Notes: a model not told the origin generated them from the letters alone. 64,000 bases of DNA from Hanleya hanleyi (GCA_036873755.1 JAVTVY010025351.1:39718-103717), one strand, 5' to 3'; shown: positions 1 through 12,151, counted from the first letter of the stretch. Program-made: numbers and translations.

Positions 1-242
1 GGCATGCATGATAACATGAAATAACTGTCCTCACATAGGCCTACACAAGTCGACTTCTCCGTTCGAGTTAGCCTTGATATATTAGCCCACCAGCTCTCTT
101 CAAAAGAATTCATAAATAGACAAGAAACATCATTGACCTCGAATCATTTAGAATTTTGAAACGTGTCATATGAGTTGATTATTGATTGGCTGCCCTATGT
201 ATCTGGCCAAACCTACCGCCATATTACAAGGAAATTCCTCTC

Positions 243-541
243 ATTTCCAAATTGTCCGGTAATGAGTGGGTCAGTGAGTCCATGTGAATCCTTTCGTCGG
301 AAAACTAAGGAGAACCGTTGACATTAGAACCTTGATTTTTGGCATGAACGTGCATTAGGGGACTGTTACTGGCAAGTTCTGAGCTGACCTACTTTTGATG
401 AAAATTTGACCTACTCAGGTGACCTGTAACACCTCACTTGGACCCCCAAGTCATCTAGGTGACGTATAACATTATGCTTGGACCCCCAAGTCATCTTCCT
501 TATCCTACTTCGTAGTTCCTGTGACGTTAGTCACACTACTC
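243..541 (+). repeat. Interspersed repeat, copy A
   Basis: Copy A shares blocks in the same order with 1677-2000 and 53896-54500. The blocks are 'caaattgtccggta', a purine-rich 'aaaataaggagaac…ttgacattagaaccttgattt' block, 'gcattagggNactgttac…caagttctgagctgacc', and a terminal 'cctacttcgtag.tcctgtgac'. The last block is the inverse of 'cctacgaagtagg' at the start of copy C, suggesting short terminal inverted repeats of a non-autonomous DNA transposon. No coding capacity is seen. Confidence 0.6.
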
Positions 542-896
542 AAGTTTGTTAAATAAGCATCGAATTGCCACACTATTTGAAGAAAGGACATGTCTGCGCA
601 TCCTAGTGAATTTTTGGCTACTTTTAGTTGAAAATATTTGAATATCTGGTGAGAGCATGGTGAGAAATAAAAATCAACTACCAGTACTCGGAAATACACA
701 TGTGAAGCCCAGAGCAGGTCATGCCCCACTGCACTCTGTTTGAGACATATATTGGGAAGCCCGATTTACCCTTGGTCCTTCATGCAATGGTGAGTTCCTC
801 TGAGTCAAGAGCTATATTTTGGAACCTGTATGTACATGTATATCCCAGAGCCAGTTTGAAGCAGTGGGTTCTACTTTCAGTATAGTCCTATTAACT

Positions 897-975
897 TCTG
901 TATTTGTTATTGGAATTCACAGTGAGAGCTCAGAAGCAATGAGGAATTTGTCGTATCCGTCATGGGTGTTGCCAG
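897..975 (+). pseudogene. Relic duplicate of the DUF4139 exon start
   Basis: The stretch tgtatttgttattggaatt-cacag and the following ~50 bp resemble the intron/exon junction at 1127-1190, including 'aggaatttgtcgtatcc' against 'aggagtttgtcgtatcc'. The copy has lost the reading frame through small indels and has no open continuation, so it is a decayed partial exon duplication just upstream of the real exon. Confidence 0.55.
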
Positions 976-1146
976 GGTTTCTTGAGAGAGGGTTGTTACA
1001 TATGCTTTATTTTTAAGGAGCCAAGTATCGAGCCGTCTAATACAGGATAATAACATGGGGTTGGCGCATGTCTCTGAGTGTGAGCCCTGCCATGCCTGCT
1101 TTCAAAATAGCATATAAACTCTTGTATTTGTTATTTGAATTCACAG

Positions 1147-1380
1147 AGTGAGCTGAAAGCAGTGAGCCCTGCTGAGGAGTTTGTCGTATCCCTGGGCGTC
1201 GACCCTGCCGTGAGGATCACCTACAAACCCCTGAACAAGTTCCAGGAGAAGTCGGGCCTGCTGACCAAGATCAAGACTCTGACCTACAAACAGGACATTG
1301 AGATCAAGAACACCCACACTGACGCTGTCCATATCAAGGTCGTTGACCATGTCCCTGTCAGCACGGAGGACAAGATCAAG
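1147..1380 (+). CDS. DUF4139 (F37C4.5-like) protein, penultimate coding exon
   Basis: This internal exon is 234 bp and phase 0 at both ends. It is preceded by an acceptor (…ttcacag) and followed by a consensus donor (gtaagata at 1381). The translation begins SELKAVSPAEEFVVSLGVD and runs through a beta-rich segment (VRITYKPLNKF…KTLTYKQDIEIKN…VKVxDHVPVS type). This matches the C-terminal DUF4139 domain of the F37C4.5 family, a conserved eukaryotic protein of uncertain role. The exon joins in frame to 2344-2541. The ATG at 1135 lies in the intron and is not a start. Upstream exons lie outside the window. The family assignment rests on remembered domain patterns: the LGVDP start, the DHVPVS turn and the following LEP. 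Confidence 0.85.
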
Positions 1381-1676
1381 GTAAGATAAATCATTAACTG
1401 GGGGTTAGCATCTTCATGTAAGTCAACTTCTCCGTTTACTCTTCGAATTAGCCTTGATATGTCAGCCCACCGAAAGCATTCAAATCCGAGGTGTAAATTC
1501 CATCTACAAACCAGAGAGGAACCAATCATATCCAATGAATGTGTGTAGGGTCACGTACACTCTCTCAATAGTTACATTTTTCCTCTTTTCCTCCTGGTAG
1601 AGGTGGCCAGATACACATGACAGCCAAGGAATAATTCAAATGGATTTGGGTCATTGACTTTTCGTGTTTCTCCTAG

Positions 1677-2000
1677 GCTACCATCTGCAAATTGTCCGGT
1701 AGTCAGTCAGAGTTCATTCATCGAATCATTTCGTCTGCAAAATAAGGAGAACCATTGACATTAGAACCTTGATTTTGTGCATGAAGGTGCATTAGGGGAC
1801 TGTTACCAGCAAGTTCTGAGCTGACCTACTTTTGATGAAAATCTCTAGTGATTTTTGATGAAAATCACTGGTGATTCTGACTTGGGCTGTGCCAATCTTA
1901 ATATAGGCAGGGTTTAACTTGGGGCGGGGGGATTTTCAATAGTTCAGTGGTTGTCGGGGTCCTACTTCGTAGATCCTGTGACGTTAGTCACACTGCCATG
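1677..2000 (+). repeat. Interspersed repeat, copy B (intron of DUF4139 gene)
   Basis: This is a second copy of the family at 243-541, inside the intron between the two DUF4139 exons. It carries the same ordered blocks and ends at 'tcctacttcgtagatcctgtgac'. A second short shared block ('acttctccgtt…gagttagccttgatat.t.agcccacc') precedes both copies, at about 49-93 and 1425-1473, so the duplicated or mobile unit may be larger than listed. Confidence 0.55.
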
Positions 2001-2343
2001 TTTATAAATCTTTTTGAAAAGAGTCCGCGGGCCGATATATCGAAGTGTGAATGGAATTGTCTTCTGTATGAAGATGGTTGGGACGGAGGGGTGAGAGTGA
2101 GTGGGGGCGGGGCTTAAGTTCAGGAGAGGTCTTGATCCGGGGTGATGAGGAAATTAAACCAATGAAATAGTGGTCTATGGTCATTATTGACAAAATTCCT
2201 TCAGTCAAGTTTGTGTAAACCACAGGTGAACCAGATCAGCCAGCCGTTTGCTATAATGTGACATTCCTGGCATTGATGTCCAGCAGAATTTTGTGACATT
2301 TTATTGGTCCTTTCACGGGTTTTTCCATTTCTCCTTCACACAG

Positions 2344-2541
2344 GTCAACATTCTTGAACCTGCACTAACGAGCAAGCACCCGGAAAAGGTGGAAAAATCG
2401 GACACCATGAAGTTGACCAAAGAAAACCACATCGAGTGGGAGCTGACCGTGGCGGGAAAGGAACAAAGAGAGATCACTCTGAAATACACAGTGGAACATC
2501 CGGCTGGAGAAGAAGTGGATACATGGACCAGTCCCCTTTAA
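2344..2541 (+). CDS. DUF4139 (F37C4.5-like) protein, terminal coding exon
   Basis: The acceptor tccttcacacag ends at 2343. The exon starts VNILEPALTSKHPEK and ends …EHPAGEEVDTWTSPL before TAA at 2539-2541. It continues the beta-sandwich of the preceding exon: an 'N-x-E-W-x-L-x-x-x-x-G-K-E' strand pair and a 'LKYTVEHP' strand are typical of the DUF4139 C-terminus. Joined to exon 1147-1380 in phase 0, it gives the last ~144 residues. No signal peptide or membrane segment is present in this part. The intron between them (1381-2343) contains an interspersed repeat. The 3' UTR follows, with AATAAA at 2701. Confidence 0.85.
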   Translation, partial: VNILEPALTSKHPEKVEKSDTMKLTKENHIEWELTVAGKEQREITLKYTVEHPAGEEVDTWTSPL

Positions 2542-2700
2542 TTTGGCCACGACAATCGAAGGCCGCCGAGGCAAATGGTAGTTGCACGACAAGAGTTCAT
2601 TTCTTCCTGTGACCTATGTGTCTTAATATGAGATATTCAAGTTTTACATGGTCATTGAATGGAACAGGATGACCTATTGTAGTTTCAGATTTTAAGGGAA

Positions 2701-2706
2701 AATAAA
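2701..2706 (+). terminator. Candidate poly(A) signal of the DUF4139 gene
   Basis: AATAAA lies 160 bp after the DUF4139 stop codon in AT-rich sequence. It is the first canonical hexamer downstream. Other AATAAA hexamers occur later (for example near 4930, 5246, 6446 and 7923), so a longer 3' UTR is possible. Confidence 0.5.
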
Positions 2707-2944
2707 TTCTATTTGTCCCTACTTTAATATAGATATTTGAATAGACACCCAATTGCCAATTGTAATGAATTATTGCTTACATCTAACCGAATTTGCTTTT
2801 GACGTGTTCTCGTCATGTCCATGTAGAATACATACGTCCAACAGTGAAATTGTAAACCCTAACAGTATTGAGTAGCAGTAATGGCATACAGTAACTTAGA
2901 ACATCTGCAATACTCCAAATATTTAACAAGTATATTTGTATTGA

Positions 2945-3150
2945 ATTTTCATATGGTAATCCCTCCAATAATTCAATCCCCCTATCAGAATTCAATCACC
3001 CTCAATTTTGGGCACAAAATTCAAGCGGGTGTTCTAATAAATTTGATCGCTCTCTAAAAGATTTGAAATAATGAAGAAATAATGGATTATCTGCATGATT
3101 TTGAACCATTTTGTCAACTTCATGTTCTAATAAATTTGATAACCCCCGAT
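2945..3150. repeat. Interspersed repeat, pair member 1
   Basis: About 200 bp resembling 8185-8357: 'atggtaatccct(c/a)(c/t)aataattcaatcc', 'ttgaaccattttgtcaacttc.tgttctaataaa'. Both copies are non-coding and diverged. The class is unknown. Confidence 0.55.
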
Positions 3151-5379
3151 TTTATATCAGAAAATTTCACTTCCTGTGATTGAATTATTAGAGGAATTAC
3201 CGTACATGTGGATATTGTTGAAGAATTGATAGAGACTGGTGATACAGGCTTATTTACTGTTGATATACAGCTTATTTTTATAATGTTTTACTATATTTAA
3301 TTGCTTTTGAATGCCTGTAGAAATGTATTTTTTATGTTCCTTTAACATGTTTGGATGATTATAGATGTACCGTATCCTTAAACAGCCGAAGGAATGTTTT
3401 AGGAAGGAATGGTTTGCATTACCTTTTAGATGCAAAAAAGTTGGTAGTGAAGCTCCCTAAATAACAGCCTTATATTGACGTACTACTCGAAAAAAAAAAA
3501 AATTATCCAATTATTTTTGACCATGTTGTTTTTTTGTATAAATCATTTTTATAAATCATTTTCATATGAATGTAGGAATTGTACGAAGTAATCTGGATTT
3601 CAATGTGATTTTAAGGTTCTGTCAAAAATTCATAGTACTTATTGAAATTAGCTGCAAAATATGGGCCCTTCACCATGCCGATTTCTGGCAACAGAGGTAA
3701 GTAACAAAATCGCATGTCAACAGGGGTCGAAATAGTAATTATTATTAGCTTTCCACTCAGGCCAGTGATATGTTAAAACTTGCTTTGATTGGCAGTGTTA
3801 ACTTGTTCCTTCTAACATGGTGTGTGTTGAATGGACAGGTGAAGGGTCAAGAAAGACTTGCCCGTGTTGTTTTTAGGTTGCCTCGGACAGGCAGACCGGT
3901 ATTATTTCGACCCCTGGGACTTCAAAGATTGGAAAAAACCTCGAATCCAAAGAGTAGGTGACTGAAAAGCAAATGTAAATTTGAGTTCTTCTGTGGGATA
4001 GCTGAAATTTTAGCTGTTGTCAACAGTTTTGAAGGATACCGAGTTAATTATTAATTCCCAATTGATTTGAATACTCATTTGTGTATAAATGTTGAACTTC
4101 CACTAAATGAAAGGTAACGATACCCCTTGCTTACACCATGTAATTCTTATAAACCCACTTGTGAAATTGGCATTTTTCAGAAGAAAAATATTTGTATGGA
4201 CAATATTTTTTTATATTTTAACTACTCATGTGTATGCTAGGTTGATCCGTTTTTGTCGTATCATAAGAACCATTACATTTGGCAATATTAAGAAATTTTA
4301 TGGATCATTCAATATATTGCAAAAATTGACAGTTTTCAAACTGCATATTTTAAATGCTTTTAAAGTAACAAGTTATATGTATTCAGTCTTCATGTTATTT
4401 GACTGATTCATTTTCTGTTCATAACACTGTTCGTGAATTTCGTGTAACTAACATTTTATTTTCATTTTGATTTCATTTCGTAGAAATGTCCTATATTTTG
4501 GACTCTGCTGTAATATTAACTGTATAATCTCACCAGTTGTGTAATCTTTTAATGTTTTACATATTGTAAATTGATAGCTCCTGGGTCTATCTATTTTAGG
4601 TCATTTGACTGGATAGTTGTCTTTTCATTGTCAGAGACTTTTAGAGATATTCGTCAAATTATGACTAGAGAGATGTAATGTGTTTCATTGCAGTTATCCA
4701 TAATAATTATTACTGTACTTGGGACCTCATGAACAATCAATGCTTGGTTCGGCATAATCTTTTTTGCAGTGTGTATAACAAACTGAAATCTACAAAATGT
4801 CTACCATTTCTCTGTGATGTTCACGATATATTACGCTTTAAATAACTTTTACATTTTGTCTCTACAAACTCAAATAGTTGTTTCATGTACCGAGGCTGAG
4901 TGGTATAGGGTAACGTGATACTGTATTGAAATAAATGGCCAGTGGGTGTGTTGCTTTATTCCATGGTCAAGCTAAATGGAATGTTAAACAGCACATCCCT
5001 TTATACCTTATACAGCCTCATTGACCTTTGTCCATGGTAACTTCAATATATTAGGACTTCGCCCTTTGCAATTGTGCCTTGGTACATGTAACAACTATTA
5101 TGGAGTTCTATATGAAGAGAATTTAAAAGTTGTTTTATATTATGACTATCACCGAAAAATGGTACTCGTTCTGTAGATTACATACACTATGTAAAAAGAG
5201 AACTTTCGGCCAAACGAACCATTGATTGTTTGCAAGCTTGAGAATAAAACTATTTGAGGTTCTGACTTTTAACCCATTGCAGCATTCACACAGTTGCTCA
5301 ATATTCATTTATTTTTAAGACTGATGAAAATGCTCTGGAAAACATTTATTTAATCTTGGTAAAATATTGAGGATGGGCA

Positions 5380-5925
5380 TTCAGATATTGTTGGTACAGA
5401 TACATGTAAATGCATCTGAATTAGCATTCTACTTTGAAAATATTATGGACTAGCCTTCATATATTGTTGACAAATTACTGTAGACTGGCATTCATATATT
5501 GTTGGTAAACTACTGTAGACTGGCATTCATATATTGTTGAAAAATTACTTTAGACTTGCATTCTTATATTGTGCTGACATTTGTATATTGTTGGTAAAAT
5601 ACTATGGATTCGCATTCACATATTGTTGAAGTACTGTGTGCAAGCTTTCATATATTCATGATATTGGGCTGACATCCATATATTGTTGGTAAAACTGTGG
5701 ATTAGCATTCATATACATGTATAAATTTGATTAAAAACTGAACTAGCATCATTGATATATTGTTGGTAAAATACTGTGAGCTAGCATTCAAATATTGTTG
5801 GTGAAATCTTCGGCTAGGCTTGTCGTGTTGGTAAAATACTGTAATAGTATTGATATATTGTTGGTAAAACATGGTCCAAACGATCATCCATATATTGTTG
5901 GTGTTGAAATACTGTGGACTAACAT
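5380..5925 (+). repeat. Degenerate ~37-40 bp minisatellite
   Basis: Repeated, irregular units follow the pattern 'cattcatatattgttggtaaaatactgtggactag', with at least ten recognisable copies. The open frames here are products of the repeat and are not genes. Confidence 0.7.
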
Positions 5926-8184
5926 TTATGTGCATGGTTGGTGCATTGGCCGAAATTTGTCACAATGTTTGGGGTTTTAAGATTTTCCTAAATGCCACAT
6001 TAAAATGTTTCTTGCTCAATGCTCATTCACAAAAAAGGAAGACTGCTGAAAATACTGTGCATTTAGCCTCCATATATGTTGTTAGTATGACTGAAATATT
6101 GTTGAAAGCGAGATTGATTCATATTCGCTCACTTGTTAGAAGAGTTTACAATTTACTGGTATTCTTGTATTGTGAATGCTTTCGTCTGACAATCCTGTAT
6201 TGAATATACACAAGTCTGAGTGCTACTAAGATTTCTATGTCGTCTGGGAACATTTTAATCAAATATGTTTCGATTTAGATATATGCATTTTAATCAAATA
6301 TGAATTTAGTTTGAAGCTGTTAGATGTACAATGAGTGTGTAGAGTTATACATTGTGAATTGAGGATGTTGTTTTATATACATTTGTAGCAATACTTGAAC
6401 AAAATTAGAAATATGTGTACTTATCTCCTGTTCCTTGTGTCTTACAATAAAACAATGGAACCCTTTCAGACAACTTGACAGCAATGAAACTTCTCAGTTT
6501 TCAATGTGATTATTTTAACTGTCAATGACCTGCATCAATGGCACTTATTTCATTTGAATACTTTGGTGAAAGACCTACAACGTTTCATGATGCACATCCG
6601 TAATAATTTCAGCAAAATTCGGGGTCAACCAATGTCTGTTAACATATACTGGTAAACCTGTGGCTTTTCAGAATTATATTTTATAAGACAACTCACAGGT
6701 GACCATGGAGTATTAGCTAGGAGTCAATTTTCATCAATATACTTCAGACAGCGATGTCGTATGGCGCGTTGTGAGGTAAAGTGTTAGGCAGACAGCAACG
6801 ATTCTGATTGGCCTGATTTGATGATAATAGTCAATATCCTGGAATACTGCTGGAGCATGAACCCAGCTGTTTGCTGGGATATCAGGACCTCGTCACTGGG
6901 AGTCCACCACCACTACTGTTTTGTAGATAGGTCTCAATTATTTTCAGTGTAACATAGGTGACTGACATTACAGTGGTTATCTCCCCTGCTCAGAGATATA
7001 AATTACCCACCTTGTGCAGTTTGTTGTCTTCAATATGAGACAAGGCAAGCCAACAAGATCTATCTGGGTGGGTTAAATGGGGGACTTGCAGAGTACCAAT
7101 TAACCAATCAGATTATGTGGTTGCCACTTCCTGTTTGTCGACCTTGGGTCAAAGTAACAAATCAACTGACAGAACTATAGTTTCTTCCAGTTTTCCTCCC
7201 GATCTCATTTGTGAACTTGTGGTATGTAGACAGCTCACTATATGTGAAGTAAGGTGAATCATGATGAGTATTTTTTATTTTTTATTTGTGTTTTAAAACA
7301 AACTAGGTTGTGTGTATTATAGTGTTGTGAGTAGCATTAGGAAATAGATTCTACTATTTTCATTGCAATTCTCCTCATTTCAAATATTTTCTCGATTTAG
7401 CGTCCACTAACCTTGCAGACACCTGGGTCTGTTTTGAATCTTTTTTGTTGGATTCAAGGTGTTATCTACCTTAGATATCATCTGTAATTCATATCCACTA
7501 GGTTCCTTTTCTTAACAAAACTGTTATTCTGGGATATGTAGTCGCCATTTCCAAGTTTTATATGCAAAAATTGTCTGTATGGCAGTGAAAAATTGGGTAT
7601 CTATGCTCCTCTCCTTCAGTCAAACTTGAATACCAGGTCAATTTCAGATAAAATCAATGTTATGCATGTAGGTACTGTAATGGTCTGAGATCTTCTGCAG
7701 TCAATCTGATCAAATAGATTTTGTTTAAGTCCGATGATGTAAGTCCTACGCCATCAAATTAATCGGAATACCGAGCTTGAAATTTATTTTTGCCATTGCA
7801 CGTGCTTCAAACAGACTATTGTCTTACTTGAGTAACTTTGTTTACTTACACTTCTATTTTTTTGTAGCATCCTCAGAAAGGATCTTGTTTATTCTTTTAT
7901 TGAACTTATGACTTGATTCTGTGAATAAAGATTGATTTTTAGACCTAATGATACATGTTCATTTAGTTCATACCCCACTGCCACTTTTTGTTCTTTTGTT
8001 CGTCTGCTCAGGGATTTTACAATGGAAAAGTCTCTGTTATCATGATATCTCGTGAAGGAATGCTGGTTGTCAAAATTCATACCGGGTACCACATATTATG
8101 CTGCCGATGGACCCAGAAGCCCATGAAAGATGACCAATTATGGGCGTGTTGTTATATTGTTCGATTATAGAGGAGGATTGTTGT

Positions 8185-8357
8185 TTATGGTAATCCCTCT
8201 AATAATTCAATCCACCTATCACACTTCAATCACCCCAAAATTCAATCGCTGGTTCGAACAAAGTTGATCACTCTCTAAAATCATTGAAATAACAAGAAAA
8301 ATTGGATTATATGCATGGTTTTGAACCATTTTGTCAACTTCCTGTTCTAATAAAAAG
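8185..8357. repeat. Interspersed repeat, pair member 2
   Basis: Diverged copy of 2945-3150 in the same orientation. The best conserved block is the 'tggtttgaaccattttgtcaact'-type segment near 8318-8345. No coding potential is visible. Confidence 0.55.
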
Positions 8358-9289
8358 GAAAATCTCGTATTCCAAGTGTTTAATTGGTTCAAAACTGTAT
8401 ACCTACGTTGCACATCGATTGATCTGGCAGAGAATAACACTATTTAATTTTAGGTCCAAATATCAAGACAACCTAGATCAAAGTATATGAGAAAAACTCC
8501 AGTACTGGGAAGTGGATTGATTAAATTTCAAGTACATGTATACGCGTACCTCAAACTCATTGGAAGTAGACCTAATGGTCCCCAACCCTGATGACCTATT
8601 ATATCTCTCTCATTCACGTGATTAATTGTGTATTCATTCATCTGCATGACACGTGAATACTTATCCAGAAATCTAACATCGCTTATGTAACACGAAACCA
8701 ATTAAATTGTCATTGTCAACGCAAAGTACATGTGCCGCAAGACGTGAAGTCCTTTATGTTACCCGGTACACCAAATTAAAGCTTGCTCTTCCGACTGGCA
8801 ATTAAGTTGATGTCATGTTACATGAGGGAGGTGACCGGATAATTGAATTGTATAAACATCCCCACCATCCATTTAATTGTCATGGATGTTGTGGACCCGC
8901 ATTGCATCAAGGAATAGAAGTGGGATTTTATTGTCGTGTATGTAGGGGGCCTACGTCATCAGGTTTCATGACAATTAATTATATCAATTTGCTACATTTC
9001 TGTCCGCTCATCCGTCAGTCTGTCTTTACACTCAGATTGTCTTTGTGATATTCCAAGACAAGTGTAGAATCGGCTTTGTTTGGACACTATCTGATATGGC
9101 CGCCATTGTCCTTTGAGTGTAGATGGAGAAAACCATGTCAGATATCATCTAGTTAGCATCTAGTATGAGTGTAGTTCAACAAGCTGAACCCTACTGACAT
9201 TTAATTTTGTGATGCTTATTCATTGGGATGACGTTCTTCTAATTGTGTACACCATCTGGAAGGAAATTTCTCTAGTCTCAACCACATGA

Positions 9290-9799
9290 CTATTGTTGTA
9301 TATTGACCAAAAAGTCACATGCAACGAGGTAGGCTAGACCAGCGAACAGGTATGGTGCTCCTGTTATCTGGTTTAAACCAGATAACAGGAGCACCATAGC
9401 TACAGTACAAGCTGTGGAAGTCGCGGTTTGGACCATTTGCGTACACTTCGCCAGCCATAAGAATCGTGTGTCTCCATTATCGCGGAGCGATATCCAGTAC
9501 TTTACCGGATTCTGTTCGGCCTTCATCCGGCGGAGAACAGACCCGAGAAATCTGATAAATTACAGGTTTTCATACCAATTCTGAAACAGATATTGCCTGG
9601 GCTTGCAAAATATATAGGTATGTATAACTTTCGTATCATCCAAAAGGTGTGGTGGATCTGAAATTTTGAACAAGTAGTTCATCACATGACCTCCTGCAGT
9701 TGCCGAAAGTAGGCTGAACATGGATACACACGATCCCAGGGTCAGTCTTACCGCGTATAGATGACCCAGATGGTTACAGGTTGGCTTTGGACAAGCCAT
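9290..9799 (-). other. Unrecognised open stretch, possible exon(s)
   Basis: Two open segments lie in the same - strand frame (9799-9560 and 9526-9290), separated by one stop. Their composition is protein-like, including hydrophobic runs such as 'LTLGSCVSMFSLLSATAGG' and 'STACTVAMVLLLSG'. The second runs into the 48-bp palindrome. Just upstream (9822-9850) is the short repeat that in reverse reads AGTTATCTCCCTGG. I recognise no family, so this may be chance coding potential or a decayed exon. Confidence 0.2.
9351..9398. repeat. Perfect 48-bp palindrome
   Basis: Positions 9351-9374 are exactly the reverse complement of 9375-9398. The centre is TTTAAA and there is no spacer. It could form a cruciform. 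It lies just left of the Polinton-related block, in otherwise ordinary sequence. Confidence 0.95.
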
Positions 9800-9821
9800 T
9801 CAAAAGTCCCGTTGAAAAAGG

Positions 9822-10807
9822 TCAACTTTTCCAGGGAGATAACTCTTGGTGGCGATAGGTGGCGTTGTGGTTATGGATTGCATCAGCATTGGCTGGGTGC
9901 CAAGTTTTGACCACTATAGTTCTGGCAACCTTTGACCTTGTATTCCTCCGCGGTGATGCGGTCATGTCTGGCGGTAATGCGGTCTGCCTCCGCGGAGAAA
10001 AAATAGTCCCCAGACTTCAAATACGCTGCATGGTCCAATTGGGTCGTAGGAGGTATCAGTGTGAAGCATTCGTGAAGGCGCATCTGATGGGCTGGGTTGT
10101 GGGGTTGTCATTCTGCGCATGCGCGGTAGACAAAGGGTATGGAAATAGACGTTTTGGGGTCTAGGTGGGCCACTAGTGGTCCTATGGAGTCGTATGAGGT
10201 ATCAATGTGAAGCATATGTGAGGGGGCATCTGCCTGGACTAGTGTCTCGGCCGTTGTCAACATTCTGCGCATGCGCAGACAGGAAATTGTGTGAAAAGGG
10301 TATGAAGATAGACGTTTTGGGGTCTAGGTGGGCCACTATGGGTCCTATGGGGTCGTATGAGGTATCAATGTGAAGCAGTCATGAAGGAGCATCTGCTTGG
10401 ACTAATGTGTCGTCCGTGTTCAACATTCTGCGCATGCACAGACAGGAAATTGTGGGAAAAGGGAATGGAAATAGACGTTTTGGGGTTTAGGTGGGCCACT
10501 ATTGGTCCGATGGAGTCAAGTGAGGTATCAATGTGAAGCACACGTAAGGGAGCATCCGACTGGGTGGATGTGGGGTAGGAATATTGTCATTCTGCGCATG
10601 CGCAGGCAGGCCGTAGTATGGAAATAGACATTTTGGGGCCGATATGGCCCACTAGTGGTCCAAATGGGTTGTGGGAGGTGTCAAAGTGAAGCTTTTGTGG
10701 GGTAGAGTGAGAATGGCGTGTTTTTTATTGCAAGTCGCGTCAATCTGCGCATGCGCAGTTGAGTGTAGTAAGTAAAGTGGCCATTTTGGGGAAGTGAAGG
10801 AAGGTAT
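9822..10807. repeat. Polinton-associated array of 150-165 bp units with NRF1-like palindromes (left block)
   Basis: It starts with 'tcaacttttccaggga', also found at about 42,035, 44,457 and 46,890. Five diverged units follow, each with the palindrome TGCGCATGCGC(A) or a one-base variant, at about 10113, 10265, 10429, 10593 and 10745 (spacing 152-164 bp). Each also has a 'tggaaatagacgttttggggtctaggtgggccacta.tggtcc' block and a 'ggtatcaatgtgaagca' block. The same family runs in reverse orientation at 20595-21828 and its two tandem copies. A ~65-bp segment at 9943-10013 (CCGCGGTGATGCGGTC core) recurs in inverse orientation at about 41143-41210. The block ends where the Penelope element inserts. 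Confidence 0.75.
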
Positions 10808-10822
10808 GGTTTCAAAATTTCT

Positions 10823-12151
10823 AAGTGTGGACATCGTGGATGTCTCACGTGTCCACTCTTTAATACTTCAGCTTCATTTAGTTCCGCGTTAACTGGTAAC
10901 TCATATTCTGTTAACTCGTATGTTGATCTTAGTTGTTCTACTACAAACTGTATTTATTTAGTTTCCTGTAAGGAGTGTGGTCAACAGTATGTTGGCAAGA
11001 CCACCCAAAGACTCCATCTTAGGGTGAACGGTCACAGAAAATCCGTTAGGAAAAAGCAATTGCTTATAGGTAAGCATTTTTCTGGACCCGACCATGGCTG
11101 GGATGACTTTAGTATTCAGATCATAGACGTCGTCTATCCATCTACTAAGGATTCCCCCTTTGGATTTGAGAGAAAAATCCGAGAGCGGGAATTATTCTGG
11201 ATGCTAGAACTTGGGTCAGTGTTTCCGTTTGGTTTAAATGATAATGTCAGTGGGTTCGGCAATGCTACAAACCGCCGTTCAAATATATCCAACATTACCC
11301 ACCTATTTAAACCCCATCAACGGAGACATCGCAGCCATGGTTGGCGAAAGTTTAATAGTTCGATGATTCACGATCATATCACTTTAAATTATTTAGTGGG
11401 TTTAACTAACACACCCAATAGTATACATAGCTTACGTACAGTTCTGTATGCGTTACCTCTGAGAGCCTTAGATCAAATAGCCAGAGATATACAACAATCT
11501 GCGTCTTCAGGAAATATAATACCATCAACAATCATTAAAGTATGTCAAGATATAGCGTATTTTCGGTTGTATCGTCCAGTGAACATAATCGAAACATCTC
11601 AAGGTCGGCTTTTCTTGAAACTCAACTACTTAGATAAATGACTGGACATCATTAATTTACCTCGAATCCTGAATGATCCAGAGGTACGCAACGCTGTGCC
11701 AAACTATTTTAAGTTCACAGAACCTCCTTGCATTTCATATAAGTACACTAAATCTATAGCCACTAAAATATTCAATTACTCCAATGCTGTCCAGGAGTTT
11801 GACTGGAACTTATACACGTCAGGAGGCTATAGTTGTGATTGTGAATCGTCGAACTTTATCTATACACCATGCAAACATATTGTGACTGGTGACCTTGATG
11901 TGGTGAATGATAAGGATCTGAAATTACTCCTGATGAAAGGACCTAAATATAGAGAGCCAAGAAGAATAAATCTGAAGGCCGACCAGAAGATAGTCCTGTC
12001 TGCATTGGAACAGTACGTTATTGATTGTCTAAGCGAGAAAAAGTTGAACCTACAGTACTCGCTGATTGGCTGGACCTCACCAAGAGCAAGGTCGTTGAAA
12101 CAATCCGCCATATTGACAGAAGTACTCTTCCCCAAGCAAAACAAGTACTGA
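10823..12151 (+). pseudogene. GIY-YIG endonuclease region and linker of Naiad-like element
   Basis: The frame is open from the truncation point and starts with a zinc-binding cluster (KCGHRGCLTC). The GIY-like 'CIYLVSCKEC' and YIG-like 'QYVGKTTQRL' follow, then an arginine and histidine ('LRVNGH') and the downstream catalytic-type 'RERELFWMLELG…P.GLN'. The paired cysteines flanking GIY and the later histidines fit the CCHH finger described for Naiad endonucleases. A TGA at 11639-11641 interrupts the frame, which then resumes (11642-12151) with a Cys-rich segment (YSCDCESS…YTPCKHIVTGD). The reverse transcriptase lies in another frame from about 12,030, so an indel separates the two. Confidence 0.7.

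Larger units (their letters stand above)
2707..9280. other. Gene-poor host DNA
   Basis: Apart from the minisatellite (5380-5925) and the interspersed repeat pair, I see no exon, tRNA or transposon coding sequence here. The stretch is AT-rich, with several AATAAA hexamers and short non-conserved frames. It is probably the DUF4139 3' UTR followed by intergenic DNA. Confidence 0.5.
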
